Positions 11,610 through 22,562 of a stretch of 64,000 bases of DNA are shown here, in pieces; positions within the stretch are counted from its first letter, which is position 1; the number at the start of each line of letters is the position of its first letter. The stretch comes from Salticus scenicus (Eukaryota > Arthropoda > Arachnida > Araneae > Salticidae), in contig OZ005660.1 in the NCBI GenBank assembly GCA_963930645.1, positions 204,916,184 to 204,980,183 on the forward strand. The letters are read 5' to 3'. A program made the position numbers and the translations under genes. Below the pieces are notes generated by a model that was not told the DNA's origin, did no database searches, and worked only from the letters and a program-made list of their open reading frames with translations.

Positions 11610-12091
11610 GATACTTAAAAAAAATATTTGCTTTATTTTATTTTTATTTTTATCAATTTTTGCCTGGTCTGGGCCGAACGTTCAACTTTGTCATACCGGG
11701 CTATCCCGGGTAGCTAAATCTTTCGTACGAGTCGGGCCGGGCCACAAAATTTCGGGCTGTGCAGATTTCTAAGCCATACACTTTTTTTTATGTAAGCATA
11801 GTACACGTACGTGCGCAATACTGATTGTTGTGATATGAAATTTCATGCATTTTGAGATTTGAGCCCATTTGAGCATTTTGATTACCCATTGAGCAGCACT
11901 TGTGCGACGTTAAATCCAATAAACCAACCAAACAACTGACAAAATAAAGCCGGCGTCGTATTTGAATCGATTAGGCCGTTACCACCAATGTTATTATTAT
12001 CATTATTCTTTGCATAATTTAATATTTTTTTCCAGATATTCTTGTCTTTATTTTATGAGTGCGTTGAGTTGAATGGATGTCCGTCGCACTA

Positions 12092-12310
12092 TACAGTCGG
12101 CAGCAAAAGTATCCGAGCCCTAGCCAATATTTCCGATATAAAAAAAAGTACACTTAAAACTGTTTTGTTAAATAAATTCTTGTCGAATCACGTTCTTAGA
12201 CTGACTAAGAACATGATTTGACAAGGATTTTTTTAACAAAGCAGTACTAAGTGTACTTTTTTTAGACAGGGATTATTGCTAGTGCTCGGATACTTTTGCT
12301 GCCTACTGTA
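12092..12310. mobile_element. Tc1/mariner-type MITE, 219 bp
   Basis: TACAGTCGGCAGCAAAAGT at the left and ATACTTTTGCTGCCTACTGTA at the right are inverted repeats with TA at the tips. The centre (actgactaagaac region) is shared with 11394-11609. The element is almost entirely palindromic and non-coding. Confidence 0.85.
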
Positions 12311-12923
12311 GCTGAGAAATAAGCAATTGGCTATAGTCTAATCTCTTGCTCATTTTTTTTAAAGAGAAGATTTTACATCAAGTTACAGCGCCTATAATGC
12401 GTAGTGTGGAAAGCGACTAGCAAATCAGTGCCCTAAAGATCAAGCCTCTCACCAGAGGTCAGTGCGATCGAGTTTATTGCTTGAAAAACCAAGAGTAATG
12501 TCTTTATTTATTATTTAGGTGCTTAGATCACGTGACTGAGCAGACGAAACAGAGAAAAGCCAAACAACTCTTATGCAATATTTACGATTTCAGTGGAAAT
12601 TTCGATTGCAGCGCTGTCTAGGAAATTTAATATTTTTAGCAGTATTTTAAGTATTCTATTATAAACGCTTGCTGTATTGTATATTCTAGACGCTGTAACC
12701 ATATGAAACAAAATATCGCCATAAGAAACTGCTCTCCTTACTGGTTCAACGACGGCAGCAGCGTCAGCAGAGGAGGAATGACGCATACAGAGCACCGAAA
12801 AAGAGATTTACAGCAGACCGATGCGCCCGAGGTTATACGGGCACAAACCACGATGATAAAGACAAATACGTGTTAACAACGTAGTCGCCAATGCAAGTGC
12901 ATGTTATTATCCGGTATAAATGT

Positions 12924-13118
12924 TATAGCTGCTAATATTTTAATTTATTACAGAGTACTTTTAGGCCTGCTTTTATTTCGCACCATTTTATTTACAGAAA
13001 AATTTTCTTCAATACATAACTTCGATAAAATAAGAAAAAATTACTTTAAAAAAATAAATGGTACTAAATAGAGGTGGGGCTAAAATTACTCCGGTCATTA
13101 AAATATTGGCAGCTATGT
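12924..13118. mobile_element. 6-bp-TSD MITE, ~197-bp 'CATAGCTGCCAATA' subfamily
   Basis: The left end (tatagctgctaatatttta) and right end (taaaatattggcagctatg) are inverted repeats matching the elements at 32307, 33401, 52755 and 52958. The inner blocks ttttaggcctgc...atttcgcacca and tggtactaaata...ggggctaaaat form the next part of the palindrome. A 6-bp aaatgt occurs on both sides, one base offset from the expected right end. This copy is slightly diverged. Confidence 0.75.
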
Positions 13119-13123
13119 AAATG

Positions 13124-13400
13124 TGCACGTGGGACTAAAGTGTCTCTCTTTCAAATTGTATCTTGCAGACACTTTTCGGCAAACCATCATGGAACATTGG
13201 AAAGGCCTGAACACGGCCAATATGCAATGTGGACCCCACTTCGACCTTTATCTTCCACATTATAAGGAAAGCGCATGTTTACAAACAAACGCTCCTTTAA
13301 TCAATCTTTCCCACTCACGAGTGGCAAAAGGACAATCTGTATTGGTGGAAATACCAATGTTTTGCCCTGAGCGTGACGTCAGCTGCGCTTTCCTTATACC
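13124..13400. other. GC-richer segment, unrecognised
   Basis: A less AT-rich stretch with open frames of 63 and 97 codons on the plus strand in different registers. I recognise no protein family, and there is no supporting start context or splice pattern. It adjoins a fold-back element and may belong to an undefined repeat. Confidence 0.25.
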
Positions 13401-13899
13401 TAAGACTACTATATAACAGGCTGAATCATTCGCCGCCATCTGTCCGTCAAGTCCGTCATTGCTAAACCTAAAAGTACTATATAATAGTCTTATATAGTCT
13501 CATATAATTAGGCTGACCAGATCAAAGTACCATTATAATAGAGAAGCATAAAAAATTGCTACAATTATCAAATTATGGATGCATTTTTTCATTCCTAATA
13601 ATTAAGGGCTAAAAATAAAGTGTTACTGATTAATAATTTAGTTTCTACAATTTTTTAAGACTTAGAAAAATGCCTTAAAAAAAAGGGCGTCCTCATTTGT
13701 CCCCAGAAAATGGGGACGCTTGGTCAGAATACAGATAATAGTCTTATATAATAGTCCGTCATTGCAAAACCTAAGAATACTATATAATAGTCTTATATAG
13801 TCTCATATAATTGTCTTATATAGTAGTTTTAGGTTTAGCAATGACGGACTTAACGGACAGATGGCGGCGAATGATTCAGCCTGTTATATAGTAGTCTTA
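13401..13899. repeat. Fold-back element, arms about 90-110 bp
   Basis: Left arm: taagactactatataacagg through tggcgg-type sequence to ctcatataatt (about 13401-13510). Right arm: aattgtcttatatagtagt through agatggcggcgaatgattca to gtagtctta (about 13809-13899). The arms are near-perfect complements. A third partial copy of the inner motif (agtccgtcattgc..ctaag, about 13752-13810) lies next to the right arm, so the interior is rearranged. Confidence 0.8.
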
Positions 13900-14871
13900 C
13901 TTATATCTTCCTTCACTGAACATTAAAGTGACCCAACGTCTCCATTTCTTGGTGACAGTTCTTAGTTTTAATAGTTTGTCCCCCAGAAATATAAATCCAG
14001 ATTGGAGACCAATTTTGGAAAATTTGTCTCCAACCATCCCCACTTTTATACACAAGCTCAAAATTGTATATTTTAATTACAATTTATAACAATATTTAAA
14101 GATATGGATTAAATCCACATGCTTTTCATTTTCAACATCTTTGTTTACTCTGCATTAATTTCTCAGCTGCTCTGTCTTCTCTGCATTATCCTCTCAGTTG
14201 CTCTCTCTTCTTTCCATTATCTTCTCAATTATTCTCTCTTCTCTCCATTATCTTCTCAGTTGTGGTATGTTTTATATACCACCACGGAAGAAGATTGTAT
14301 AGGAATTAAAACGAGATAGGGCAGCAAGCGCGGAAACCGGAGCTTTCTTTTCCACATTAATTCAGCCGAGTGTAGGAAAGCGATTCGATCGCCGCCTGGT
14401 GTAGTATCTTTGAAACTTATCGGAAGGAAGGGAAAGCCCGCCCCTTCGGCTTCAGTCATCATCCGATTTCCGAGAACGACCAATGAACGAACAGCCAGAA
14501 ATGTAAAAACGCGCTGATTGGGGGATTTTCAAGATCTGGTCGCCCTCTATCCGTAAGATGAAAATTACTACCTTTCCGTAACATTCGTAATACATTCTAT
14601 TCTTTGAATCCGTGTATACCACTAATCACTATGCTTTAAACAGTTAAGGAATAAAATTTAATTCTTTCATGTACCAAATTTCGCAGATTTAAAATATATT
14701 GTTTTTAATTTTTTAAAAACCTTTTAAAGCACAAGGTTACCGTGCTCATTTATTATCGAGAATAAATGATTTTTTATCGTTAAGTGTTTAAGGCAAAAAT
14801 TTGTTAATAAATTCCTGGGTAAATCTTCGCATTTGATAATAAAAACTAGGTGATGTATATAATAGGTATAT
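13900..14871. other. Non-coding DNA with a GC-richer island
   Basis: 14119-14260 holds a short local repeat of a (t)ctcagttgctctctcttct type unit. 14290-14560 is noticeably GC-richer than its surroundings, with opposing short open frames but nothing recognisable. No gene call. Confidence 0.35.
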
Positions 14872-15031
14872 CAGAGCTGCCAACCTTTTCAACTTTTAAA
14901 TCAAAATTGACACCAATATTTTTAAATAAAAAATGTTATATATATTTCCGACGATTAATAATACAGGAAACAGCTTTAAAAATTTTCCGGTTTGAAGTCT
15001 CCCTTGAAAAACGGGAGACTTGGCACCTATG
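14872..15031. mobile_element. 6-bp-TSD MITE, 160 bp
   Basis: The element begins CAGAGCTGCCAACC and ends GACTTGGCACCTATG, with the 6-bp repeat gtatat on both sides (14866-14871 and 15032-15037). The inner palindrome includes the gtttgaagtctcccttgaaa and cgggagac stretch. The CA...TG tips and 6-bp duplication place it with the elements at 18532, 33401, 52755, 54464 and 57346. Confidence 0.8.
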
Positions 15032-15262
15032 GTATATACTGCCATGCCATGCTTCAAATAGTTAATTGTTTTTGAAATCATAGAAAAGAAAAAATCATTG
15101 CTGAATTTAGGAATATAAAGAAATGATTCGGATTACTTAAAAAACTTAAGAATATTAAACTCTTTCATTTTTAAAAAGTTCCATCCATTAAAACGAATAT
15201 TTTTACTTTTTTCTAGTAAAATAATAAAAATAAGTATTAAATTTGTGATAATTCCTGAATTC

Positions 15263-15477
15263 CAGTGGCGTATCGTGAGTGACGTTTTGGGTATGCTCCA
15301 TACTGGTGGCTAGGAACAGGCTCGTTCATTTGATTGGCTCTTTAAATGTCGTAATATCTATGTTGTTTCTCGAAATAAGCGAATTAGCCAATAAGATGCT
15401 TAAATATCAGTTTTAATGTACTGTTTCTAACTACTCATGTGGAGCATGCCCTAAACGTCATTTACGATACGCCACTG
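15263..15477. mobile_element. hAT-type MITE, 215 bp
   Basis: Terminal inverted repeats CAGTGGCGTATCGTGAGTGA and TCATTTACGATACGCCACTG are flanked by a perfect 8-bp duplication, ctgaattc (15255-15262 and 15478-15485). An inner block (gggtatgctccat / atgtggagcatgccc) extends the palindrome. These features fit the hAT superfamily. It sits about 60 bp before the left edge of the large repeat that starts at 15536. Confidence 0.93.
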
Positions 15478-15864
15478 CTGAATTCCCATTTTTCAATATA
15501 TTTATAGGTTTTAATACATTCTAAAATGAATGCGCCTGACCCAGTGTTGTGTTGCTTCAGATGCATTCACTTTACACTGGAAATTTCATTAAATGGAATA
15601 CACTTAATGTCGTGTAAAATAATGTTGAATATATAAAAAAGAATAGCACCTTTTGGTTACTAGAAAATTATAATAATATATATATTTTTTATTTTACCCT
15701 ATCAGTGAAAACCATTGCAATGAGCTGATTAAGTAAAATAAATATTTCTATTAAATTTTTCCGGTTGCCAAAAGGTGCTAAGCTGGCAACTATTCTGTAG
15801 TAGCATTTACGTCTTAAATGCCAATGATAGCCTTTTCGAGAATAATGGAAAATAATTTAATTAA

Positions 15865-16159
15865 CACTTTCGCGACCGCTGACGTAGATTCACGTCAATT
15901 GAAAATCTGTAAATCTACCAGTGGGCGTTTCTTTCTCAATCTATATGTTATTTATTTCTTAAAAATATACTCAATATTCATATTTGTACAGTCAGTATAC
16001 TACGGATATAAATGCTTTGATTAGAAAGAGTATAATTATAATGTATATCCATTTGCAATATAAATGCGACTATGTAAAATTTTGTTCTGAAATATTGTAA
16101 CTGAGCAGAATAACGCCCACTTACTGTCAAAAAGACAAAAACATGCGGTCGCGAATGTG
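15865..16159. mobile_element. TTAA-flanked MITE, 'CACTTTCGCGACCG' family
   Basis: The left end CACTTTCGCGACCGCTGACG follows TTAA (15861-15864). The right end ..catgcggtcgcgaatgtg is its degenerate complement, followed by ataa where TTAA is expected. Other copies are at 27446, 40415, 53603, 53930 and 57829. A TTAA target is typical of piggyBac-like (and some Kolobok) transposons. The internal block ccagtgggcgtttctttctc is the family's best-conserved marker. Confidence 0.8.
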
Positions 16160-16339
16160 ATAATGTTATTATTATTCTGTTTATATCTGCGATATTTAGA
16201 AGAATTCCTAAATGTTTTGCATCTTTTAACCAATCTATAATGCTCAATGCAAGTTTAAAATTATCAGCCTTTAGATTGTAACTATCTAAATGAACAGATT
16301 TCAAAACACATGACTCCTTTCCTATAACTTTGATAGGGT

Positions 16340-16575
16340 ACTTTTCTGATGCTCCGCCTTAACTGCGAAGAATTAATTTTAGAAAAGCCAACATTTAATT
16401 TATTCCTGACCCTCCCCCCTCTTTACACCACTTTATTTGTAGTAAGACCTTTTCAATATGTAATTACAATTAAATAGGAAGATAAATACTCTTCAAGAAT
16501 GCTGGTGTGAAAAAAGGGCGGGTACTAATAATGCTCAGGAATTAATTTAATGGTTGGCATATCTATAAATTATAT
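16340..16575. mobile_element. Degenerate MITE with 'GCCAACATTTAATT' ends
   Basis: gccaacatttaatttattcc (16387) and ggaattaatttaatggttggc (ending about 16559) are inverted repeats. The inner ctttacaccactttatttgt and ggtgtgaaaaaagggcgggt blocks resemble the general pattern of the 6-bp-TSD MITEs. The same element is in copy 2 at about 58410-58640 and a rearranged relative lies at about 54775-55055. Confidence 0.6.
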
Positions 16576-18340
16576 GAAGTGCACATACTACCGTAGGTTC
16601 GTACAGTTCTTCTATTGTATTGATTATCTCCAGCACTTATTTCGTATAGAAGTTTTTGTTATCATAGAAGCCTTTAAATTTAAAAACAAATATTTTGTTA
16701 AATAGTACTGGCAGAATAGTTTTTGAAAAGAGGCGGGTCGTTACAAACCCTGCATCGCCAATAAAAAAATTTAAAAATATGAATTTACATTGTGTGTCTA
16801 GTATGAATAAAGCTGGTAGTTAATATTGTTTTTTACAAGAATTTCCTTCATACAAAATGATTAATTGAATTTATGATTTAAAAAATTGCAGTTCAAATCC
16901 AATCCTCTTTAATTTTTTCAAGAAAAATAAATAAAAATTTGATAAGTTTTCCAAATTAAGGTTTTTTTTTTTTTAAATATATAATTTCCAAATTTTACTT
17001 GAACGCATTTTCTGTTAAATCTTTTAATATGATTCCAGATTTTTAAAATTAAGCAATGCACCAAATAAATAAATGAAATCAACATATTCAAAATAATTAA
17101 CTAACACCGTATGCTTTGAAAGCATTCCTTCTTATAGAATTTACAGTAAACGTGTTAGCTTAAATATTCAAGTTAAAAAAGTGATAAGGTTTTTTATGAT
17201 GTTGGTTGTGCCTACATGGCCGCAATCAACAGGATTTGTGCGATTTAGTTACTAGTGCATGCTTGCCAACGTACTAATTAATATTACAAGCGTGTAGGGA
17301 GAGAGCGTGTGCAGCAACTTTCCAGCAAGATCGGAATCAGCTATCTGAGCATGCTTACGGACTTCAGCTTCCTTCTCATATATTCAATTTCATTTCAACT
17401 CAAAAACACTCTTTCATAAATTGAAAATTCCTTTTACCTTCTTTTTCTTTTCTTTTAAATGTTAGAGTTTATTTTATTTTATTTCTTTCAGGTTTATAAA
17501 AGATACATTTTTAAAATCATATAAATGTATAAGGAAATATAATTTATTTTAAAATAAATTTTATTAGTGTTTTTTATTTTCCTTTTAAAAGTGACAATAA
17601 AAATGTTTCTTTGCTTTTATAAAAATAATTAATATAGTAAACAAATGACAAAAATTTGTAATATATTTAAAGCAACAATGGCTCGGTGATACTACAAACT
17701 TCGAAAATAAAATTGAAATTCATAATGTATGTCAATAAATAAATAAAAAACATATTTATTGATTTTGAGTGAAACCCATAATAATTTACATAAAAAAAAT
17801 ATTATATTAAAATTAGTTTTATAACACTTTATTCTATAATATATATATGTATATTCATATCAGTATAAGTATATGGTAAAAAAAGAAAAAGAATTTATCT
17901 AATATTTAAATAAATTATTTGTTCTCTAAATTTCTAACAATAATATATACTATTTAAATTTATAACTGAAAAAATTTTCAGTATTACATTTTTTTTTCCG
18001 TTGTTAAATATAATATGGAGAGGAAAAAAATATTTTACAGAGATTATAATAATTATAATATATCAAATTTGTTCCTAAAATTAATTCATATTTTCACTTT
18101 TATTATTGTTATTACTTTATTTATTTATTTTGTATTTAATATTGGGGTGGAGGCATAAGTATACAAATAAAAGCTACACTCTTTTCTCAAATAAATAAAT
18201 AAAATAACAACTTGTGTAGGTTTATTCCTTAGATTTAATATTCACATAAAATTAAATTACGTGCGTCTGCAACCTTTAAATTAGATTTAATTAGTATTTT
18301 TCATTTTCCTTCTCCTCCCCCCCCCGGTTTTTCAGCCCCC

Positions 18341-18700
18341 AACAGTGACCGAAAGATACTGTTTTCGAAGTTGGTAGACTGTAAGCGCCGGGTTCGAATC
18401 CAGATTGCGATTGTCGGCCTAGTCTTTCAGAGTTTTTCGTGGTTTTCTCCTAAAGGCACGTAAGTACAGGCTAGGTTCCGTTAGAAAGACCCTCAAGGAT
18501 GGTTTCCCATCCAGACCTAGTACCCAAAGCGCAGGGATGGAACACGGGCGCAGAATTCATACCGGAATCCGTTTAAGAAATTTCTCTACCTATAATATCG
18601 TTGATTTAAGAAGTAGAAAACTTTCTTACATTGATAGTGGTATGAATTCTGCGCCCGTGTTCCATCCATGAAAGCGTAATCAATCAGCCTTAATCTCAAA
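18341..18700 (+). mobile_element. tRNA-derived SINE, interrupted by a MITE
   Basis: A tRNA-like head (agttggtagactgtaagcgc) carries a perfect B box, ggttcgaatcc, at 18391-18401. A body follows with cggcctagtctttcagag, tttttcgtggttttctcc, and taggttccgttagaaagacc. The body motifs parallel the SINE at 55612-55790, so the two are related families. The MITE at 18532-18670 splits the 3' region. Copy 2 has the same SINE uninterrupted at 60245-60450. Confidence 0.8.
18532..18670. mobile_element. 6-bp-TSD MITE, 'CAGGGATGGAACACGGGC' family, 139 bp
   Basis: The ends CAGGGATGGAACACGGGCGC and GCGCCCGTGTTCCATCCATG are inverted repeats. aaagcg stands on both sides (18526-18531 and 18671-18676), and the homologous position in copy 2 (about 60428-60440) reads through a single aaagcg without the element. 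That empty site proves a recent insertion. A second copy of the same length lies in the opposite orientation at 22424. Confidence 0.93.
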
Positions 18701-19897
18701 AACTTTTCCTTTTGTAATTTCAATGAAAATTTTACTTTTTTTTTTCTTTCTAATCTTTATAAATTATCTGTCTTAATATCATCAACAATTTTCTATTCTC
18801 ATTTGTGGAGTATTTTTATAGGTATAATCAATATTATCTTACCATATGTTTTTACAGATATATTTTAATTTAAATTTAATGGTTTTAAGACATGTTATTT
18901 CTTTACTTTTCTTCTTATGTATTTATTTATTTATTTCATTGTATTCAAGGCAAATTTGAAGAACTTAGTAAAATTAAAAATTGTTATAAAATTTTCTGCT
19001 CCAAATCTCTTCTTTCACTATATATATACACATACATATTGAAACACACACACACACAAATACGTGTGTGATATTTATCATTTCATTCTCTGCAATGTTT
19101 GAAATGGTTTTTACAATATATATAAGGTACATAAATATTTTAATATTTTACATTTACTGATTTAATATTTTTATTGTATTTATACTATTACCTAAAAATG
19201 TAAAATGGTGTATTACTTAAATTAGTAATATACTATTTTATATTTTTTAATTGTTTATGTTTATAGTTTATATATTTTTTAATATTTGATATGGTTTATA
19301 TATTTATTTTTATTAAATATACAGCAAAAAATTCTATTGTATCTATAATATATTTTTATTACTTATTTATAAGTAATAGTGTATTACTTAATGTATTTAC
19401 TAATTTAATATTTTATGAGTGTATATGCAAAGTTAAAGCTCATAGATATAAAACATTTCTTGAAAATGAATTTTGATTGTTTTTCAGTTTTTGTAAATTT
19501 GAAAAATTTGCAAAATTATAAATCAATACACATTTAAAACAAGTCTCATAAATAATCAATTAACAACATAGTTAATGGAATAAACAAGAATTTAAAATAA
19601 TTAAATAAAAAGCGTTTGAGTCATAATATGTATGGAAAAAAAAAATAATAATAAAAATAAATTTTTTATGCATTCTCATCGATATTTATTCTATCTTCTG
19701 CCATTCCCTCACCCTTCTTTCTTTTTAAATTTTAGATAGTTTTTAAGTTTATTTAATAAGACGAAATGAGAATTTTCAACCATTTTACATTTTATTATCT
19801 AATCAAGAGATGGCGACACCAGCTGAGTAAAAAATCTTAGATCTGTCATCGGCGAAAACCTCATTTCCGGTCTGCTGGATTGTTGCACTCTCTAGTA

Positions 19898-20081
19898 GAC
19901 GCTTGTATCAATATTCCGTAGCCCCGCCTTCTTTTTCACATCAATGTCTTTTTAGAGTATTTTTCTTTTTATTTAATCATAATTACTTTTGGAAAATATT
20001 TCTATAAAAATTTACTGGTGTGAAAAAAAACGGTGGGACTAACAACATTACGGAATATTAATTAAGATGTTGGCAAGCATG
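19898..20081. mobile_element. 6-bp-TSD-type MITE with 'AATATTCCGTA' arms
   Basis: The right end ..cggaatattaattaagatgt tggcaagcatg and the partly degenerate left end gacgcttgtatcaatattcc form inverted repeats; inner blocks gccccgccttc..cacatcaatg and ggtgtgaaaaaaaacggtgg continue the fold. ctagta and ctagtg flank it. It is also present in copy 2 (62119-62310), so it predates the duplication. Confidence 0.65.
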
Positions 20082-20819
20082 CTAGTGTCTCACCACAGCG
20101 CCGGCTGTCTACGAGAAAGTTTAATGAGTTGCCTTGACACGCTGTAATTAGGCGATTTCTATACTTCTGAAGGGCTCATATGAGATAAAAACAGTTACCT
20201 CTCACGGCCCTGCTTTAGTCAGGTTATCAGAATAAAAAGACATGATTTAAAGTCTTGATTAATGTAATACAACATGAATGTGAAAATAAATAAATATATA
20301 TGTATATTTGTTAGAAGTAAAACCAATATTAGATTAAAAATGCATGGAAACACACAATACATTTAGCATGAAGTTATTTCAGGGTTTCATAACCTCTTTT
20401 GTAGTCTGTGAATTTAAAATAAAGTATATCTCTGCTAAACATGAAAGGATCTCCCTTTAATGCAGACTTGAAATAATTTATTGTAATCTTAATCTAATGC
20501 CTGTTTTCACTTTTCTGTTCAGTTTATTTCCCTACGTAACTTGTTTGATCCACCCTCTTTTTTGTTAACTGTGAAACTTTTAATTCCTCTACCCCATTTT
20601 ATTCTGCAAATAGTGCTTGCGGAAAAAAATAATAAATAATAAAATGCTACAGTATTTTTATTTTAAATCTTTAAAGTATTTCAAATAAATTGAAAACTGT
20701 TTTAAAATTTAGAATTGACTGCATTAATATGTTCTAAATTACATGTGTAATAAAGCTTAAAAATAAAATCTGCTATAATTAGGATGCATATCAGAAATAG
20801 AAATTTCGTGGTCCATAAT

Positions 20820-21234
20820 CAGGGGTCGATCCAGGCAAAATTTGGGTCCCTTTTGCGGCCCCTTCACAAAATTCCACATAGTAAAAAGGGACCCTTCACA
20901 AAATTCAAATTCATAAAAAGGGACCCTTCACAAGATTCAAATTTATAAAATGAGTCCCTTCACAAGATTTTGTTTTATAAAAATGATCTTTTTATTAAAT
21001 GTTTTTATATTTTCAGTATTAATTTTAATTAATGCCTTAATTTCGCTCAACGAAACTCTATTAACTTGATATTAAACATTACATAAAGTGATTGTAAAAA
21101 CTGAAGATTTTACACAATATTTTACTTTTTCACAAAAATATTTTATATTTCACAAAAATAAATAAAAATTTCACAAAAATAATTTGTTTTTCACAAAAAA
21201 GGGACCCAAAAATTAAAGCCTGGATCGACCCCTG
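20820..21234. mobile_element. TIR element, 415 bp, 'CAGGGGTCGATCCAGGC'
   Basis: CAGGGGTCGATCCAGGC and GCCTGGATCGACCCCTG are perfect inverted ends. ataat flanks it on both sides. Copy 2 lacks it at the matching site (near 63042). The left part holds about four diverged direct repeats of a unit with agggacccttcacaaaattc, and the right part has a similar run of ttcacaaaaat units. CAGGG ends suit hAT, but the apparent 5-bp duplication is short for that superfamily. Confidence 0.88.
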
Positions 21235-22423
21235 ATAATATAAAATGATAGACAAAGATAAAAAAAAATAAAAAATAAAATAGAATAAAATAATAGTGGG
21301 GTTTTTATACTTATTTTTACTGCATATATGAACTCGTTTATGCAAAAATAACACAATAGCACGCTGCAATTTTGAGTTCATCTGCATGCAAACTGTTTAT
21401 GTATTTCTATTTTGTTTAATGCCAATTCCTAGGAATGTAATATATATATATATATATATATATAGGTAACTATTGTAACGAATTTATGAGTTTAAAGATA
21501 AGAAAAACATAAAAGGAGAATTGCAAACCAAAGCGCAGAATTGCTACAAAAGAAAATGCAAAACTTAAATATAGGAATTCAGGGGGGCCCCTCAGTGTAG
21601 GGGTGAAAAAGAAGTTTCTGAAAGGACAGTAGCAATAAGCTAATAACTATCCTTAGCCCCCCAACTTCTCACCAAACAAAAAACCACCATTAACTAAAAA
21701 GAAATCTGACATACATATAATTTAAAAAAATTATAAAACAATTATAAAATTACCAAAATTACAAAAGTAGTACAATTACAATAAATTAATATAAATGAAA
21801 TATACAAGAAATTACAAAATACATTAAAAGGAAATACAATAAAATGAAACCCCCTACCTGATAAATTATCCTCTTCGGCCGACGGGGCTACTCGTCGGTA
21901 CTTAAATATCGCCCTTAATTTAGGAACCAGAACAAACCGAAAGAGGAAAAAATTGGAAACACTCGGTTAAAAAATGAGACGGGTAACAGTTAACTTGCAA
22001 AGTTTTTCTTAAATCTTCAAGAGCATATTTTAGATCATCATCATTATTGCAAATAGTGTAACCATTCTTTTAACTGCGTGAATTTATTTCATTTTAATCA
22101 TTGATAATTTATTTTATTCATTGATAATGTATTCCTATATATATATACATATATATATTTATATATTTATGACAGTCATTCAGCATAATTTATTTAAACA
22201 AATAAATTATGCAGGCATTTGCAATAAAATGCACAGAAAAACTGATATTGAAATATGAAGAAAAAAGAAAATTTCTCAAATTATCAAAACATGCAACAAT
22301 TGTTTCGACTTTAATTAATTAAGCATGACTCTTCATCAGACAAGAAAAAAAGTAGGCGAGTGTGCAGCGTGAACGCATCAACTTTTCTACAGAGCCTTTA
22401 AAACAAACAATATAAAATAATGA

Positions 22424-22562
22424 CAGGGATGGAACACGGGCGCAGAATTCATACCACTATCAATGTAAGAAAATTTTCTACTTCTTAAATCAATTATATT
22501 ATAGGTAGAGAAATTTCTTAAAGAAATACCGGTATGAATTTTGCGCCCGTGTTCTATCCCTG
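22424..22562. mobile_element. 6-bp-TSD MITE, 'CAGGGATGGAACACGGGC' family, 139 bp
   Basis: The ends CAGGGATGGAACACGGGCGC and TGCGCCCGTGTTCTATCCCTG are inverted repeats. Flanks taatga (22418-22423) and taatgg (22563-22568) match at five of six bases. It is the inverted-orientation sister of 18532-18670. The same insertion, truncated after 18 bp, is present in the third repeat copy at 26696. Confidence 0.85.

Larger units (their letters stand above)
10436..11774. mobile_element. Composite hAT-like element with nested insertions
   Basis: The ends cagaggtctgcacagacac (10436) and gggctgtgcagatttcta (to about 11774) form an inverted repeat, with GC-rich ggcaggccgggctcgag and gtcgggccgggccac blocks just inside. 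Near-matching flanks (agtcata/agccata) could be a decayed target duplication. Two later insertions lie within it: the dispersed repeat at about 10785-11030 and the Tc1-type MITE at 11394-11609. No transposase frame is left. Confidence 0.45.
15536..22423. repeat. Large dispersed repeat, copy 1
   Basis: From ctgacccagtgttgtgttgc onward this matches 57063-64000 in the same orientation, by eye in the mid-90s percent range and interrupted by copy-specific insertions. No coding frame is shared between the copies. It contains a TTAA MITE (15865), a 6-bp-TSD MITE (19898), a SINE (18341), a CAGGGATGG MITE (18532, absent from copy 2) and a CAGGGGTCG element (20820, absent from copy 2). Its last 0.7 kb recurs at 26036-26713. 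It could be a large non-autonomous transposon or a segmental duplication. The right edge is not resolved because copy 2 leaves the window. Confidence 0.85.
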
